Made by a program: the position numbers and the translations under genes
Notes under the pieces: model-generated
Databases searched by the model: none
What the model was told of the DNA's origin: nothing
Seen by the model: the letters and a program-made list of their open reading frames with translations, nothing else
NCBI GenBank assembly: GCA_049116315.1
Contig: JAGDZD010000001.1
Coordinates: forward strand, 124,001 to 188,000
Length of the DNA: 64,000 nucleotides
Direction of reading: 5' to 3'
Origin: Thalassobius sp049116315
Lineage (GTDB): Bacteria; Pseudomonadota; Alphaproteobacteria; Rhodobacterales; Rhodobacteraceae
Shown: piece by piece, positions 33,081-40,651 of the stretch
Layout: each line of letters starts with the position of its first letter
How positions within the stretch are numbered: position 1 is the first letter of the stretch

Positions 33081-33962
33081 ATGAGTTCAAACAGGTTCAT
33101 TTCGGCGGCGGTTGATCACAACGGATCGGTCTGGCGCGACGACGCACCGGGGCAAGTTTTGCCATGGTGGAGTTTCACCAAAACGGTCATCGCGGCCTGT
33201 GTTTTGCTGCGTGCCAAAGAGGGTATGCTGGATCTGGATGCGCCAATGCAGGGGCACCCATTTAGCCTGCGTGATGTCATGGCGCATGTGGCTGGGCTGC
33301 GCGATTACAGCAGTGTGGGGCGCTATCACGCCGCAGTCGAAGCAGGAGAGACACCCTGGCCGGTTGATCAGATGCTCGAAGAAGCGCGCGCGGATGAATT
33401 GCTGTGGAAGCCGGGCAAAGGTTGGCAATATTCCAACATCGGATACATGATGCTGCGGTTTGCGCTTGAGGTCAGTGAAGGCGCGGATTTCGAAGATATC
33501 GTGCACAAACGCATTTGTGATCCCCTTGGGTTAGAGACGGTTCAACTGGCGCGAACCGAAGAAGACTTTGAAGGCCTGCCATGGGACAGCGATGGCTATC
33601 ATCCCGGCTGGGTCTATCACGGGTGCCTGATGGGCAGCGCCTCTGACGGGGCCAAACTGATGCAGGGTTTGATCGATGGAACCGTCCTCGGTCAGGACCT
33701 GCTGGAAGAGATGATTACCCCTTATATGCAAGGCGGTGCGATCAAAGGGCGGATCTGGACAACAACCAGCTATGGCCTCGGGTTGATGATCGGCAATACA
33801 GAAACCGCAGGCCCTGCTATTGGCCATGCAGGCTGTGGCCCGTTCTCGGCCAACTTGATGGCACATTTTCCAACGCGTCGGGTGACAGTGGCAAGCTTTG
33901 TGCAAGGTGGGGATGAAACCCCAGCCGAATGGGAGGCATCTCGGGTGGCGTGTTCCCGTTGA
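33081..33962 (+). CDS. serine hydrolase, class C beta-lactamase-like
   Basis: A 293-residue member of the beta-lactamase/transpeptidase-like family. The SxxK motif is SFTK (S31-K34), the YxN motif is YSN (Y117), and a late HAG triplet stands where KTG is usual. No signal peptide is visible, so it is probably a cytoplasmic esterase or peptidase rather than a true beta-lactamase. LRDVMAHVAGLRDYSS matches the LLTHTSGL region of such hydrolases. It diverges from the AraC-Ogt gene by about 96 bp. Confidence 0.88.
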   Translation: MSSNRFISAAVDHNGSVWRDDAPGQVLPWWSFTKTVIAACVLLRAKEGMLDLDAPMQGHPFSLRDVMAHVAGLRDYSSVGRYHAAVEAGETPWPVDQMLEEARADELLWKPGKGWQYSNIGYMMLRFALEVSEGADFEDIVHKRICDPLGLETVQLARTEEDFEGLPWDSDGYHPGWVYHGCLMGSASDGAKLMQGLIDGTVLGQDLLEEMITPYMQGGAIKGRIWTTTSYGLGLMIGNTETAGPAIGHAGCGPFSANLMAHFPTRRVTVASFVQGGDETPAEWEASRVACSR

Positions 33963-34013
33963 TCTTGGCGTGGGACCGCATTAGGGGACAGAAAACTTTC
34001 ACGACGTGAGCGT

Positions 34014-34658
34014 ATGGCCAAACAACTCGACTATCACACCATCCGGGAAATTTTCACCCGGTTCCAATCGGCCGAGGCCGAACCCAAAGGTGAGCTGGAT
34101 CATGTGAATGCCTATACCTTGGTTGTGGCCGTCGCGCTGTCAGCGCAGGCCACGGACAAAGGCGTGAACAAGGCCACCGCTGAGCTGTTCAAAATTGCCG
34201 ACACCCCACAAAAAATGTTGGATCTGGGCGAAGAGCGCTTGATCGAACATATCAAAACCATCGGCCTTTACCGCAACAAAGCCAAAAACGTCATCAAGCT
34301 GAGCCGGATTTTGGTCGACGACTATGGCGGTGAAGTGCCCAACTCGCGCGCCGCTCTGGAAAGCTTGCCGGGTGTGGGGCGCAAAACCGCCAATGTGGTT
34401 CTCAACATGTGGTGGAGCTACCCGGCCCAGGCCGTGGACACCCATATCTTTCGCTTTGGGAATCGGTCGGGCGTATGCCCGGGCAAAGATGTCGTCGCCG
34501 TTGAACGCGCCATCGAAGACCATATCCCCGTGGATTTTCAACACCACGCTCATCACTGGATGATTCTGCATGGGCGCTATCTCTGTGTGGCGCGCAAACC
34601 CAAATGTAACGCTTGCCCGATCCGGGATCTCTGTCAATTCGAGGATAAAACTCCATGA
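34014..34658 (+). CDS. nth: endonuclease III (DNA glycosylase/AP lyase)
   Basis: Excises oxidised pyrimidines and nicks at abasic sites. The 214-residue protein has the helix-hairpin-helix LPGVGRKTANVVL with the catalytic lysine K124, the catalytic aspartate D142 in AVDTHIFR, and a [4Fe-4S] cluster in the C-X6-C-X2-C-X5-C arrangement (C191, C198, C201, C207). It overlaps the start of the PfkB kinase gene by 4 bp, implying coupled translation. Confidence 0.97.
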   Translation: MAKQLDYHTIREIFTRFQSAEAEPKGELDHVNAYTLVVAVALSAQATDKGVNKATAELFKIADTPQKMLDLGEERLIEHIKTIGLYRNKAKNVIKLSRILVDDYGGEVPNSRAALESLPGVGRKTANVVLNMWWSYPAQAVDTHIFRFGNRSGVCPGKDVVAVERAIEDHIPVDFQHHAHHWMILHGRYLCVARKPKCNACPIRDLCQFEDKTP

Positions 34659-35641
34659 AAAAGTACCAAGTTGTCGGCATCGGCAATGCCATTGTTGATG
34701 TCATCAGCCAAAGCGATGACAGTTTTCTGGATCTCATGGGGATCCAAAAAGGCATCATGCAATTGGTCGAGCGCGAGCGCGGCGAAATGCTGTATGGCGC
34801 GATGGAAAATCGTACACAGGCCCCGGGCGGATCGGTGGCCAACACATTGGCTGGGCTTGGCAACCTTGGTTTGACCACCGGGTTCATCGGACGGGTCCAC
34901 GATGACGCGCTGGGCCGGTTCTATGCAGAACAAATGGCTGCGGGGGGCACCGATTTTGTGAACCCACCCGTGCCCGGTGGCGAATTGCCCACATCACGCT
35001 CGATGATTTTTGTCTCTCCAGATGGCGAAAGATCGATGAACACCTATCTCGGGATCTCCTCAGAACTCAGCGGCGTGGATGTGTCCGACGATGTGGCGGG
35101 CCAAGCCGAGATCTTGTTCCTCGAAGGCTATCTCTACGACAAACCCAAAGGCAAAGAAGCTTTTGAGCGGACCGTTAAACTCAGCCATGCGGCTGGGGGG
35201 CGCGCTGGGATTGCACTGTCTGACCCGTTCTGCGTGGACCGTCACCGCGATGACTTCCGCCGTTTGGTTAAAGAGCTCGACTATGTGATCGGCAATCAAC
35301 ACGAATGGGAATCGCTCTATCAAACCGATCTCAGCAGCGCCCTAGAGCAAGCTTCAAAAGACGCCGGCATGGTTGTCTGTACCCGCTCCGGTCAAGACGT
35401 GGTGTTGGTGCGTGGCGAAGAACAGGTTTCCGTGCCTGTGAATGAGATTGTACCCGTTGACGCAACTGGCGCCGGAGATCAGTTCGCAGCCGGGTTCCTC
35501 TATGGCTATGCAACCGGCGCACCTCTGGATGTTGCAGGGCGCATGGGCTGCGTGTCTGCGGCTGAAGTTATCTCTCACTTTGGCGCCCGCCCCGAAACGG
35601 ATCTGGCTGAACTGTTCCGCCAAAACGGCTTGCTGAGCTAA
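34655..35641 (+). CDS. PfkB family carbohydrate kinase (adenosine kinase-like)
   Basis: A 328-residue ribokinase-fold kinase. The N-terminal pattern VGIGNAIVDVISQSDD and PGGSVANTLAGLGNLG and the C-terminal anion hole DATGAGDQFAAGFL (catalytic D275) are diagnostic. Alphaproteobacterial homologues are usually annotated as adenosine kinase, but substrate cannot be fixed from sequence alone. It is translated from an ATGA overlap with nth. A long imperfect inverted repeat and a dispersed repeat copy follow. Confidence 0.9.
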   Translation: MKKYQVVGIGNAIVDVISQSDDSFLDLMGIQKGIMQLVERERGEMLYGAMENRTQAPGGSVANTLAGLGNLGLTTGFIGRVHDDALGRFYAEQMAAGGTDFVNPPVPGGELPTSRSMIFVSPDGERSMNTYLGISSELSGVDVSDDVAGQAEILFLEGYLYDKPKGKEAFERTVKLSHAAGGRAGIALSDPFCVDRHRDDFRRLVKELDYVIGNQHEWESLYQTDLSSALEQASKDAGMVVCTRSGQDVVLVRGEEQVSVPVNEIVPVDATGAGDQFAAGFLYGYATGAPLDVAGRMGCVSAAEVISHFGARPETDLAELFRQNGLLS

Positions 35642-35689
35642 TTCAGTATCTTCGGGATTTAGATATTTAGACCAAGAAAAAGCGGATTA

Positions 35690-35742
35690 CCGTCTTAGTT
35701 GGGCCGGTCAGCACAGCGCTGATGCTTACCCGACTAAGACGG
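35690..35742 (+). other. nested inverted repeat after the PfkB kinase gene
   Basis: Outer arms CCGTCTTAGTTGGG (35690-35703) and CCCGACTAAGACGG (35729-35742) pair over 14 bp with one wobble; an inner TCAGC/GCTGA stem (35708-35712 and 35718-35722) sits inside. CTTTTCC follows. It may be an elaborate terminator or a small structured RNA; the remainder of the 254-bp gap holds the repeat at 35819. Confidence 0.55.
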
Positions 35743-35818
35743 CTTTTCCTTGGACGGCCATCGGCTCCTCAGCCTGTACCGCAGAAACAAGTTCCGCGAT
35801 TCTGGTTAACAAACCCTC

Positions 35819-35891
35819 TTTTTCTTGGGAAAAATACCTCGGGGGAAAGTCTGAGACTGGCCCAGTCTTAGACTTGGGGGCAGCGCCCCTT
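35819..35891 (+). repeat. dispersed intergenic repeat, copy 4 (plus orientation)
   Basis: Variant head TTTCTTGGGAAAAATACCTC with GGGGG, then a long imperfect hairpin AAGTCTGAGACTGG / CCCAGTCTTAGACTT, then GGGGGCAGCGCCCC. It ends 4 bp from the converging SDR stop codon. Confidence 0.75.
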
Positions 35892-35895
35892 CTTC

Positions 35896-36672
35896 TTATT
35901 CAGCTGGGGTTGCCTTTGGTCTTGGCCCCCGGATGATACGATCCGCCAACCAAGGGGCAAAGCGCACCAATATTTTCAGCAATCGAACTTTGTTGATCGC
36001 AATTTCACGCGTTCCGGCTTCCAAGCCTGTGATCATGTCGGTCGCAGCCTCTGCTGGGGAGAGTTTTTTGGCAGGATCACCGTGCGACAGGTTGGTGTCG
36101 ACCAATGTCATCAGAACCTCGCTGACCTGCAGGTCAAACCCCGTGTCCTCGCATTGGTAACGTAGGGCTTTGGTAAAGCTGCGCAGCCCTGCCTTACTGG
36201 CGCAATAGCCGGCGGCGTCTGGCAGCGGTGTCAGGGCCAAGCCCGATGTAACATTGGCGATCAAGCCCGGCCCGTTGCGCGACAGGGTTGGCAGTAATGC
36301 AGTGCACAGGGCCATTGGGCTTGTGAGATTAATGGCGATTTCCTGGGCCAATTCTTCGGTGCGATCGTGAGGGGGGGCGGTAAGATCTGTGTGCACCATT
36401 ATGGCGGCATTGTTGATCAGGCCACAGCATTCCGGGTGCTCGGCATTGACCCAATTGGCAATGGCGCGCGGCATTGTGGGATCTTCGAGATCCGCGGCGA
36501 GGTAGGCAATCTGAGATGGCGCTGTTGCGGCGAGATCTTCCAGTGCTTTTTCATCGCGCGACACGGCGAGCACGTAGGCTCCGCGTGCGATCAACAGTTT
36601 GGTCAATTCACGTCCAATCCCACGGGTGGCACCGGTCAAGAGGATCGTTTTGTCGGTAAAGTCAAATGACAT
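35896..36672 (-). CDS. short-chain dehydrogenase/reductase
   Basis: A 258-residue SDR enzyme with the cofactor loop TGATRGIGR near the N-terminus, NNAA (INNAAIM), the catalytic serine in NVTSGLALTPL and YxxxK as YCASK. An alkyl tail (about 230-258) is Lys/Arg-rich and hydrophobic, reminiscent of SDRs that sit at membranes. The substrate is unknown. The start at 36672 (MSFDFTDKTILLTG) is the natural one. It diverges from a TetR gene over a perfect operator-like palindrome, so the regulator probably controls it. Confidence 0.92.
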   Translation of the reverse strand: MSFDFTDKTILLTGATRGIGRELTKLLIARGAYVLAVSRDEKALEDLAATAPSQIAYLAADLEDPTMPRAIANWVNAEHPECCGLINNAAIMVHTDLTAPPHDRTEELAQEIAINLTSPMALCTALLPTLSRNGPGLIANVTSGLALTPLPDAAGYCASKAGLRSFTKALRYQCEDTGFDLQVSEVLMTLVDTNLSHGDPAKKLSPAEAATDMITGLEAGTREIAINKVRLLKILVRFAPWLADRIIRGPRPKATPAE

Positions 36673-36753
36673 TGGAAGTCTTTCGTTGAGGATGCGGTCG
36701 CCGCGGTGTGGGGCGCTGTCGCTAAAGAGAGGAGAGTGGCGGGAGGCACGGTG

Positions 36754-36798
36754 TTGCAATTGTTGTGATTGGCTCCATAATGTGAGCAAAAGCTCACA
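36754..36798 (+). promoter_or_regulatory. tetR promoter and palindromic operator in the SDR/TetR intergenic region
   Basis: A possible -35 TTGCAA (36754-36759) and -10 CATAAT (36776-36781), 16 bp apart, lead into the perfect palindrome TGTGAGC-AAAA-GCTCACA (36781-36798). The palindrome would cover the -10 and start region, an ideal place for autorepression by the adjacent TetR protein. Confidence 0.65.
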
Positions 36799-36817
36799 CT
36801 AGGAAACTCGCATTCTC

Positions 36818-37486
36818 ATGACTCGAAAGCCGCCCAATATTTCGCCACGAAAACAACCCCTTCAGGGGAGATCTCGGGCCACCTTCGATGCGGTGTTAGA
36901 GGCCTGTGCTCAGCTTTTGGTGCGGGGCGGAGTCGCGGCAATCACCACCAATCGTCTGGCCGAGATGGCGGGTGTTTCGGTTGGCTCGCTGTATCAGTAC
37001 TTCCCCAACAAAGAGACAATCCTCGCTGAGCTGTGCCGTCGCCTGCGCGAAGAGATGCTGGAAGATATCCAAGGCGCGTTCTGTGTGAAGACACATCATG
37101 AGATGACACTGGAACAGCTGGTGGCCGTTTTGGTGCGCGCGTCCTTGTTGCACCATGTGCGCAACCCTGATTTGGCGATGGTTCTGGAACAGATCGAGAA
37201 GGACCTGCCGCTGGATGAAAACGATGCCGAGGTTAAGCGGAAGATCGGGCGGATTATTGGCGGAATACTACAGGCCCGTGGCGTGTCAAATCCGGCGCAG
37301 GCGGCGCAGGATCTGGCGGCGCTGTCGAGCGGGATCGCCCATGCGGCTATCGAGGCCGGTGAACAGGATTTTGAAGATCTTGCCGAGAGGATCAGCCGAG
37401 CCGTGTTGGGCTATTTGACCCTTGGTGGGGCCTGTCAGGGCCTGACTGAGCCAGCCCCTGCTTCCAGCCTCACCGCATCAGGGTGA
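36818..37486 (+). CDS. TetR/AcrR family transcriptional regulator
   Basis: A 222-residue regulator. The N-terminal helix-turn-helix (about 18-65) reads RSRATFDAVLEACAQLLVRGG...TTNRLAEMAGVSVGSLYQYFPNKETILAEL, a textbook TetR pattern. The C-terminal part (about 75-205) is the ligand-binding helical domain. It diverges from an SDR gene, and an 18-bp palindrome lies just before its own start. It most likely represses both genes until a ligand, perhaps the SDR substrate, binds. Confidence 0.93.
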   Translation: MTRKPPNISPRKQPLQGRSRATFDAVLEACAQLLVRGGVAAITTNRLAEMAGVSVGSLYQYFPNKETILAELCRRLREEMLEDIQGAFCVKTHHEMTLEQLVAVLVRASLLHHVRNPDLAMVLEQIEKDLPLDENDAEVKRKIGRIIGGILQARGVSNPAQAAQDLAALSSGIAHAAIEAGEQDFEDLAERISRAVLGYLTLGGACQGLTEPAPASSLTASG

Positions 37487-37503
37487 GGCGCCGGTTCAAA
37501 ACA

Positions 37504-37546
37504 GGCGCCAGCCGCGCAGGGGAAATCCCGAAACAGCGCTGGCGCC
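37504..37546. other. inverted repeat between tetR and the sulfotransferase gene
   Basis: GGCGCCAGC (37504-37512) and GCTGGCGCC (37538-37546) are perfect reverse complements with a 25-nt loop, in the gap of converging genes. A second hairpin, GCCTCACC/GGTGAGGC (37467-37474 and 37482-37489), overlaps the tetR stop. Neither has a T-run. Confidence 0.5.
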
Positions 37547-37562
37547 CCAGTGGGTCTGTGAT

Positions 37563-38381
37563 TTAGTCACCCAGTTTGGCGTGTACCTCATCCAGATCAA
37601 TCTCGCCGATGGGCATTTTGTTCCCCGGGTTTTCGAAATCATACTGGAACAGTTTAAAGTCCCGTTTGTAGATTTCGTAAACAAGATGCATCGACAGATC
37701 GTCGAAATAATCGGCCACGGGATGGGCGCGTTTGGGCCCATGTCCTTCGGATTCGTTGAAGCGCGGGATCTGTGTCACATCAAGCGGGTGCGGTGTTTCG
37801 ATATTGTCCAAAACATCCTGCATGCCGGTGTTGAAGTCCTCGGTCCAAAAGATCTTATCATATTGACCACCGTTCACGATGAAGGTTGAGATATGACCAG
37901 ACATCGCGGACCAGTGAATGTCGGGATCCATGGGCTTGCGCCAGCGAATGGTATCGCGGGCAAACAGCAAAAAGCGGCGGAAGCTTTCAATTTGGTCAAA
38001 GTCACCTTTGCCGTCGTCCCCTCCCACATCAACGCCGTATTTCTGGATCAGCATCGGCACCAAGTTGCCGCGATACCGGCGACCGTTCCGTTGAATCCCA
38101 CAAATCTTGTCAAAGAAGCTGGACAAGATGCGGGTGTAAGGGTTGCGCACACAGGTGAACGAATAAGAATGGTGCGTTTTCACATTGCGTGAAATTGCAG
38201 GTTGGCTGTCTTCGAATGCCCATTTGTGCATGCCTGATTGCGCGTCATGAATATCGCCATCGAAAAACGTACCGTGATCCGAATAATACATGATCTGCCC
38301 AATCGAGGAGCAGGCACATTTTGGAACCACACGATAAACCATGCTTTCGCTTTCGGTCATCCAAGTGCCGGGAAATCCCAT
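37563..38381 (-). CDS. sulfotransferase family protein (carbohydrate-type)
   Basis: A 272-residue protein of the carbohydrate sulfotransferase type, which moves sulfate from PAPS onto a glycan. The 5'-phosphosulfate loop is VVPKCACSSIGQIM (about 18-31) and the 3'-phosphate-binding segment is FTCVRNPYTRILSSFFDK (about 75-92). No signal peptide or membrane anchor is seen, so it would act in the cytoplasm, for example on lipid-linked or nucleotide-sugar intermediates. GGAGG lies upstream of the start. The divergently placed glycosyltransferase suggests a shared surface-glycan role. Confidence 0.85.
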   Translation of the reverse strand: MGFPGTWMTESESMVYRVVPKCACSSIGQIMYYSDHGTFFDGDIHDAQSGMHKWAFEDSQPAISRNVKTHHSYSFTCVRNPYTRILSSFFDKICGIQRNGRRYRGNLVPMLIQKYGVDVGGDDGKGDFDQIESFRRFLLFARDTIRWRKPMDPDIHWSAMSGHISTFIVNGGQYDKIFWTEDFNTGMQDVLDNIETPHPLDVTQIPRFNESEGHGPKRAHPVADYFDDLSMHLVYEIYKRDFKLFQYDFENPGNKMPIGEIDLDEVHAKLGD

Positions 38382-38523
38382 GTCTCTTTGCCTCCGGTAG
38401 TGGCACCGTTCGGTGGTGCCTCATTGATTTTGTTTAAAAAACCAAAGAAATCCTGTTTATTCAATCACGCATCGGTCGTATCTATGTAAACAATAGTAAA
38501 AAACTGAGGCGATCGTTTCCAAA

Positions 38524-40101
38524 ATGGCAAGAATTGCGTTCATCCTGCTGTGCCACAAGGACCCAGACGCCATTATTCAGCAAGCTGAGCGCCTAACGGC
38601 TGCGGGCGACTATATGTCGATTCACTTTGATGCGCGCGCAAAACCGGCTCTGTTCGCCCAAATTACCGACGCATTGAAGGACAACCCCAACGTTGCCTTT
38701 GCCAAAAAGCGAATCAAATGCGGATGGGGAGAGTGGAGTCTGGTGCAGGCCTCGCTGAACGCGGTTGAGACCGCTCTTGAGGCGTTTCCCCGTGCCACCC
38801 ACTTCTACATGCTGTCCGGGGACTGCATGGCGATCAAATCAGCCGAGTATGCGCATCACTTTTTGGATGAAAACGATTGTGATTACGTTGAAAGCTTCGA
38901 TTTTTTTGAAAGTGATTGGATCAAAACCGGTATGAAGGAAGACCGGTTGATCTACCGTCATTACTTCAACGAACGCACACAGCCCAAGCGCTACTATTGG
39001 GCCTATAATCTGCAAAAGCGCTTTGGTCTTAAGCGTGACATTCCGCATGATATTCAGGTTCAAATCGGCAGCCAATGGTGGTGTCTGCGCCGCCGGACCA
39101 TCGAATGGATCGTCGATTTCACCAAAGCCCGCAAAGACGTCATGGCCTTTTTCCGGACCACGTGGATTCCGGATGAAACCTTCTTTCAGACTTTGGTGCG
39201 CCACTTGGTGCCCGAGAATGAGATTGAAACCCGAACCCTGACATTTTTGATGTTCTCGGATTACGGGATGCCGGTGACGTTTTACAACGATCACTATGAT
39301 CTATTGCTCAGCCAGGACTTTCTGTTCGCGCGCAAAATCAGCCCAGGCGCTCATGAGTTGAAAGCCCGTTTGGGTGCTCTCTTTGCGACGGAAGGTGTGG
39401 ACTTCAAAATCTCTAACGAAGGGCGGTCTTTGTTCCAATTTCTGTCCGGTCGGGGTCGGATTGGGCGCCGTTTTGGGATGCGGTTTTGGGAAACCGAAAG
39501 CTCTCTGGGGCGCGAACGCGAGTTGCTGATCGTGGTGTGCAAGAAATGGCATGTCGCCAAACGGCTGCTCGAGCGGATCCGACAGGTGTCAGATGTGCCC
39601 GCCATCGACTATCTCTTTAACGAAGAAGGCACACCGCTGCCGGATCTCGGGGGTATTCAAAACACCATCGGCAAACGCACTCGCCACCGGCGCTCGCTGA
39701 TGCGGATGCTCTTTGACTATTTTGAATCCAATCGCTTGATCATCTGCTTGGATCCCGCGGCGCTTGATTTGATGCACGACTTTTGTGGCGACCGATCAAC
39801 CACAAAGCTGCTCGAGATTGAGGTCGATTTTTCCGACGAGTATCTGATTGGCCATTCCATGCGCATCGGCTTGGCTGGCGAGCAAACGCCCGAAGAAACG
39901 CTTGAGCGGCTGCTGCCAACAATCCGACACGACATGAGATACGAAATCGATCAGATCAAAGACGCCGGGTTCAACAACCATTTCCGCATGCGCGAAGCCA
40001 ACGCGCGCGCGGCCAATGCACATGCCATCACACAGTTCCTTGCTATTTCCGAAGACAAAGCGCAAGAAATTGTGGACATTGATTACCTGTTTTCAGACTG
40101 A
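38524..40101 (+). CDS. GT14-like glycosyltransferase with C-terminal DUF5928 domain
   Basis: A 525-residue protein. The first about 290 residues resemble the core-2/I-branching beta-1,6-N-acetylglucosaminyltransferase group (IAFILLCHKDPDAI, FYMLSGDCMAIKSAEY, QIGSQWWCLRRRTIEW, TTWIPDETFFQTL). The remaining part (about 300-525) matches the DUF5928 region found with this enzyme in Rhodobacterales. That part includes ESNRLIICLDPAALDL, and its function is unknown. There is no membrane segment. It lies opposite a sulfotransferase gene, so sulfated surface glycan synthesis is a reasonable guess. A HIT gene follows after 8 bp. Confidence 0.87.
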   Translation: MARIAFILLCHKDPDAIIQQAERLTAAGDYMSIHFDARAKPALFAQITDALKDNPNVAFAKKRIKCGWGEWSLVQASLNAVETALEAFPRATHFYMLSGDCMAIKSAEYAHHFLDENDCDYVESFDFFESDWIKTGMKEDRLIYRHYFNERTQPKRYYWAYNLQKRFGLKRDIPHDIQVQIGSQWWCLRRRTIEWIVDFTKARKDVMAFFRTTWIPDETFFQTLVRHLVPENEIETRTLTFLMFSDYGMPVTFYNDHYDLLLSQDFLFARKISPGAHELKARLGALFATEGVDFKISNEGRSLFQFLSGRGRIGRRFGMRFWETESSLGRERELLIVVCKKWHVAKRLLERIRQVSDVPAIDYLFNEEGTPLPDLGGIQNTIGKRTRHRRSLMRMLFDYFESNRLIICLDPAALDLMHDFCGDRSTTKLLEIEVDFSDEYLIGHSMRIGLAGEQTPEETLERLLPTIRHDMRYEIDQIKDAGFNNHFRMREANARAANAHAITQFLAISEDKAQEIVDIDYLFSD

Positions 40102-40109
40102 GGTGCCTC

Positions 40110-40481
40110 ATGGTGCATGACTACGACGACCAAAATATCTTTGCCAAAATTCTCCGCGGCGAGATCCCCAACAAAACCGTCTATGACTCCGAGCACACGC
40201 TGGCGTTCCATGATATCGAACCCCAAGCCCCCCACCATGTGCTGGTGATCCCCAAAGGGCCCTACACGTGTTATGATCACTTTGCGCTGGAAGCCTCAGA
40301 TGCGGAGATTGTCGACTATACCCGCGCAATCGGCGAAGTCTGCAAACGGCTTGGTGTGCAAGAAGACGGATACCGACTGATCGCGAATACCGGCACGCAG
40401 GGGGTGCAGGACGTTCCACACCTTCATGTCCATATTCTTAGCGGTCGGGTTCTGGGGCGCATGTTACCTAAACCAAGCTAG
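40110..40481 (+). CDS. HIT family nucleotide hydrolase (HinT-like)
   Basis: A 123-residue HIT protein with the catalytic histidine triad in VPHLHVHILSGR. FAKILRGEIPNKTVYD is the typical N-terminus of HinT purine-nucleoside phosphoramidases, and HHVLVIPKGPYTCYDHF completes the fold. It is co-directional with the glycosyltransferase gene (8-bp gap) and probably shares its transcript. A copy of the dispersed repeat begins just after the stop. Confidence 0.95.
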   Translation: MVHDYDDQNIFAKILRGEIPNKTVYDSEHTLAFHDIEPQAPHHVLVIPKGPYTCYDHFALEASDAEIVDYTRAIGEVCKRLGVQEDGYRLIANTGTQGVQDVPHLHVHILSGRVLGRMLPKPS

Positions 40482-40487
40482 GACAAG

Positions 40488-40534
40488 GTTGGGGGCCAGC
40501 CCCCAAACCCCCGAGGTATTTGACCCAAGAAAAA
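40488..40534 (-). repeat. dispersed intergenic repeat, copy 5 (minus orientation)
   Basis: On the minus strand: TTTTTCTTGGGTCAAATACC followed by TCGGGGG, then the hairpin TTGGGGGC-TGG-CCCCCAA. It follows the HIT stop. The rest of the gap to polA holds TCTCC/GGAGA and ATTTGC/GCAAAT stems. Confidence 0.72.
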
Positions 40535-40618
40535 GTGCCATTTTCCTGGCATAAATACCTTCTCCGAAGGAGAAATGCCGAGTGGATTTGCGTTAAGCAA
40601 ATACCCGAGATGGAATGG

Positions 40619-40634
40619 GCGCGCGTGAGCGCGC
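40619..40634 (-). other. GC hairpin past the polA stop
   Basis: GCGCGC-GTGA-GCGCGC, 18 bp beyond the polA stop on the minus strand. No T-run follows, so it is only a weak terminator candidate. Confidence 0.4.
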
Positions 40635-40651
40635 TCAATTTGACAGTGCGT

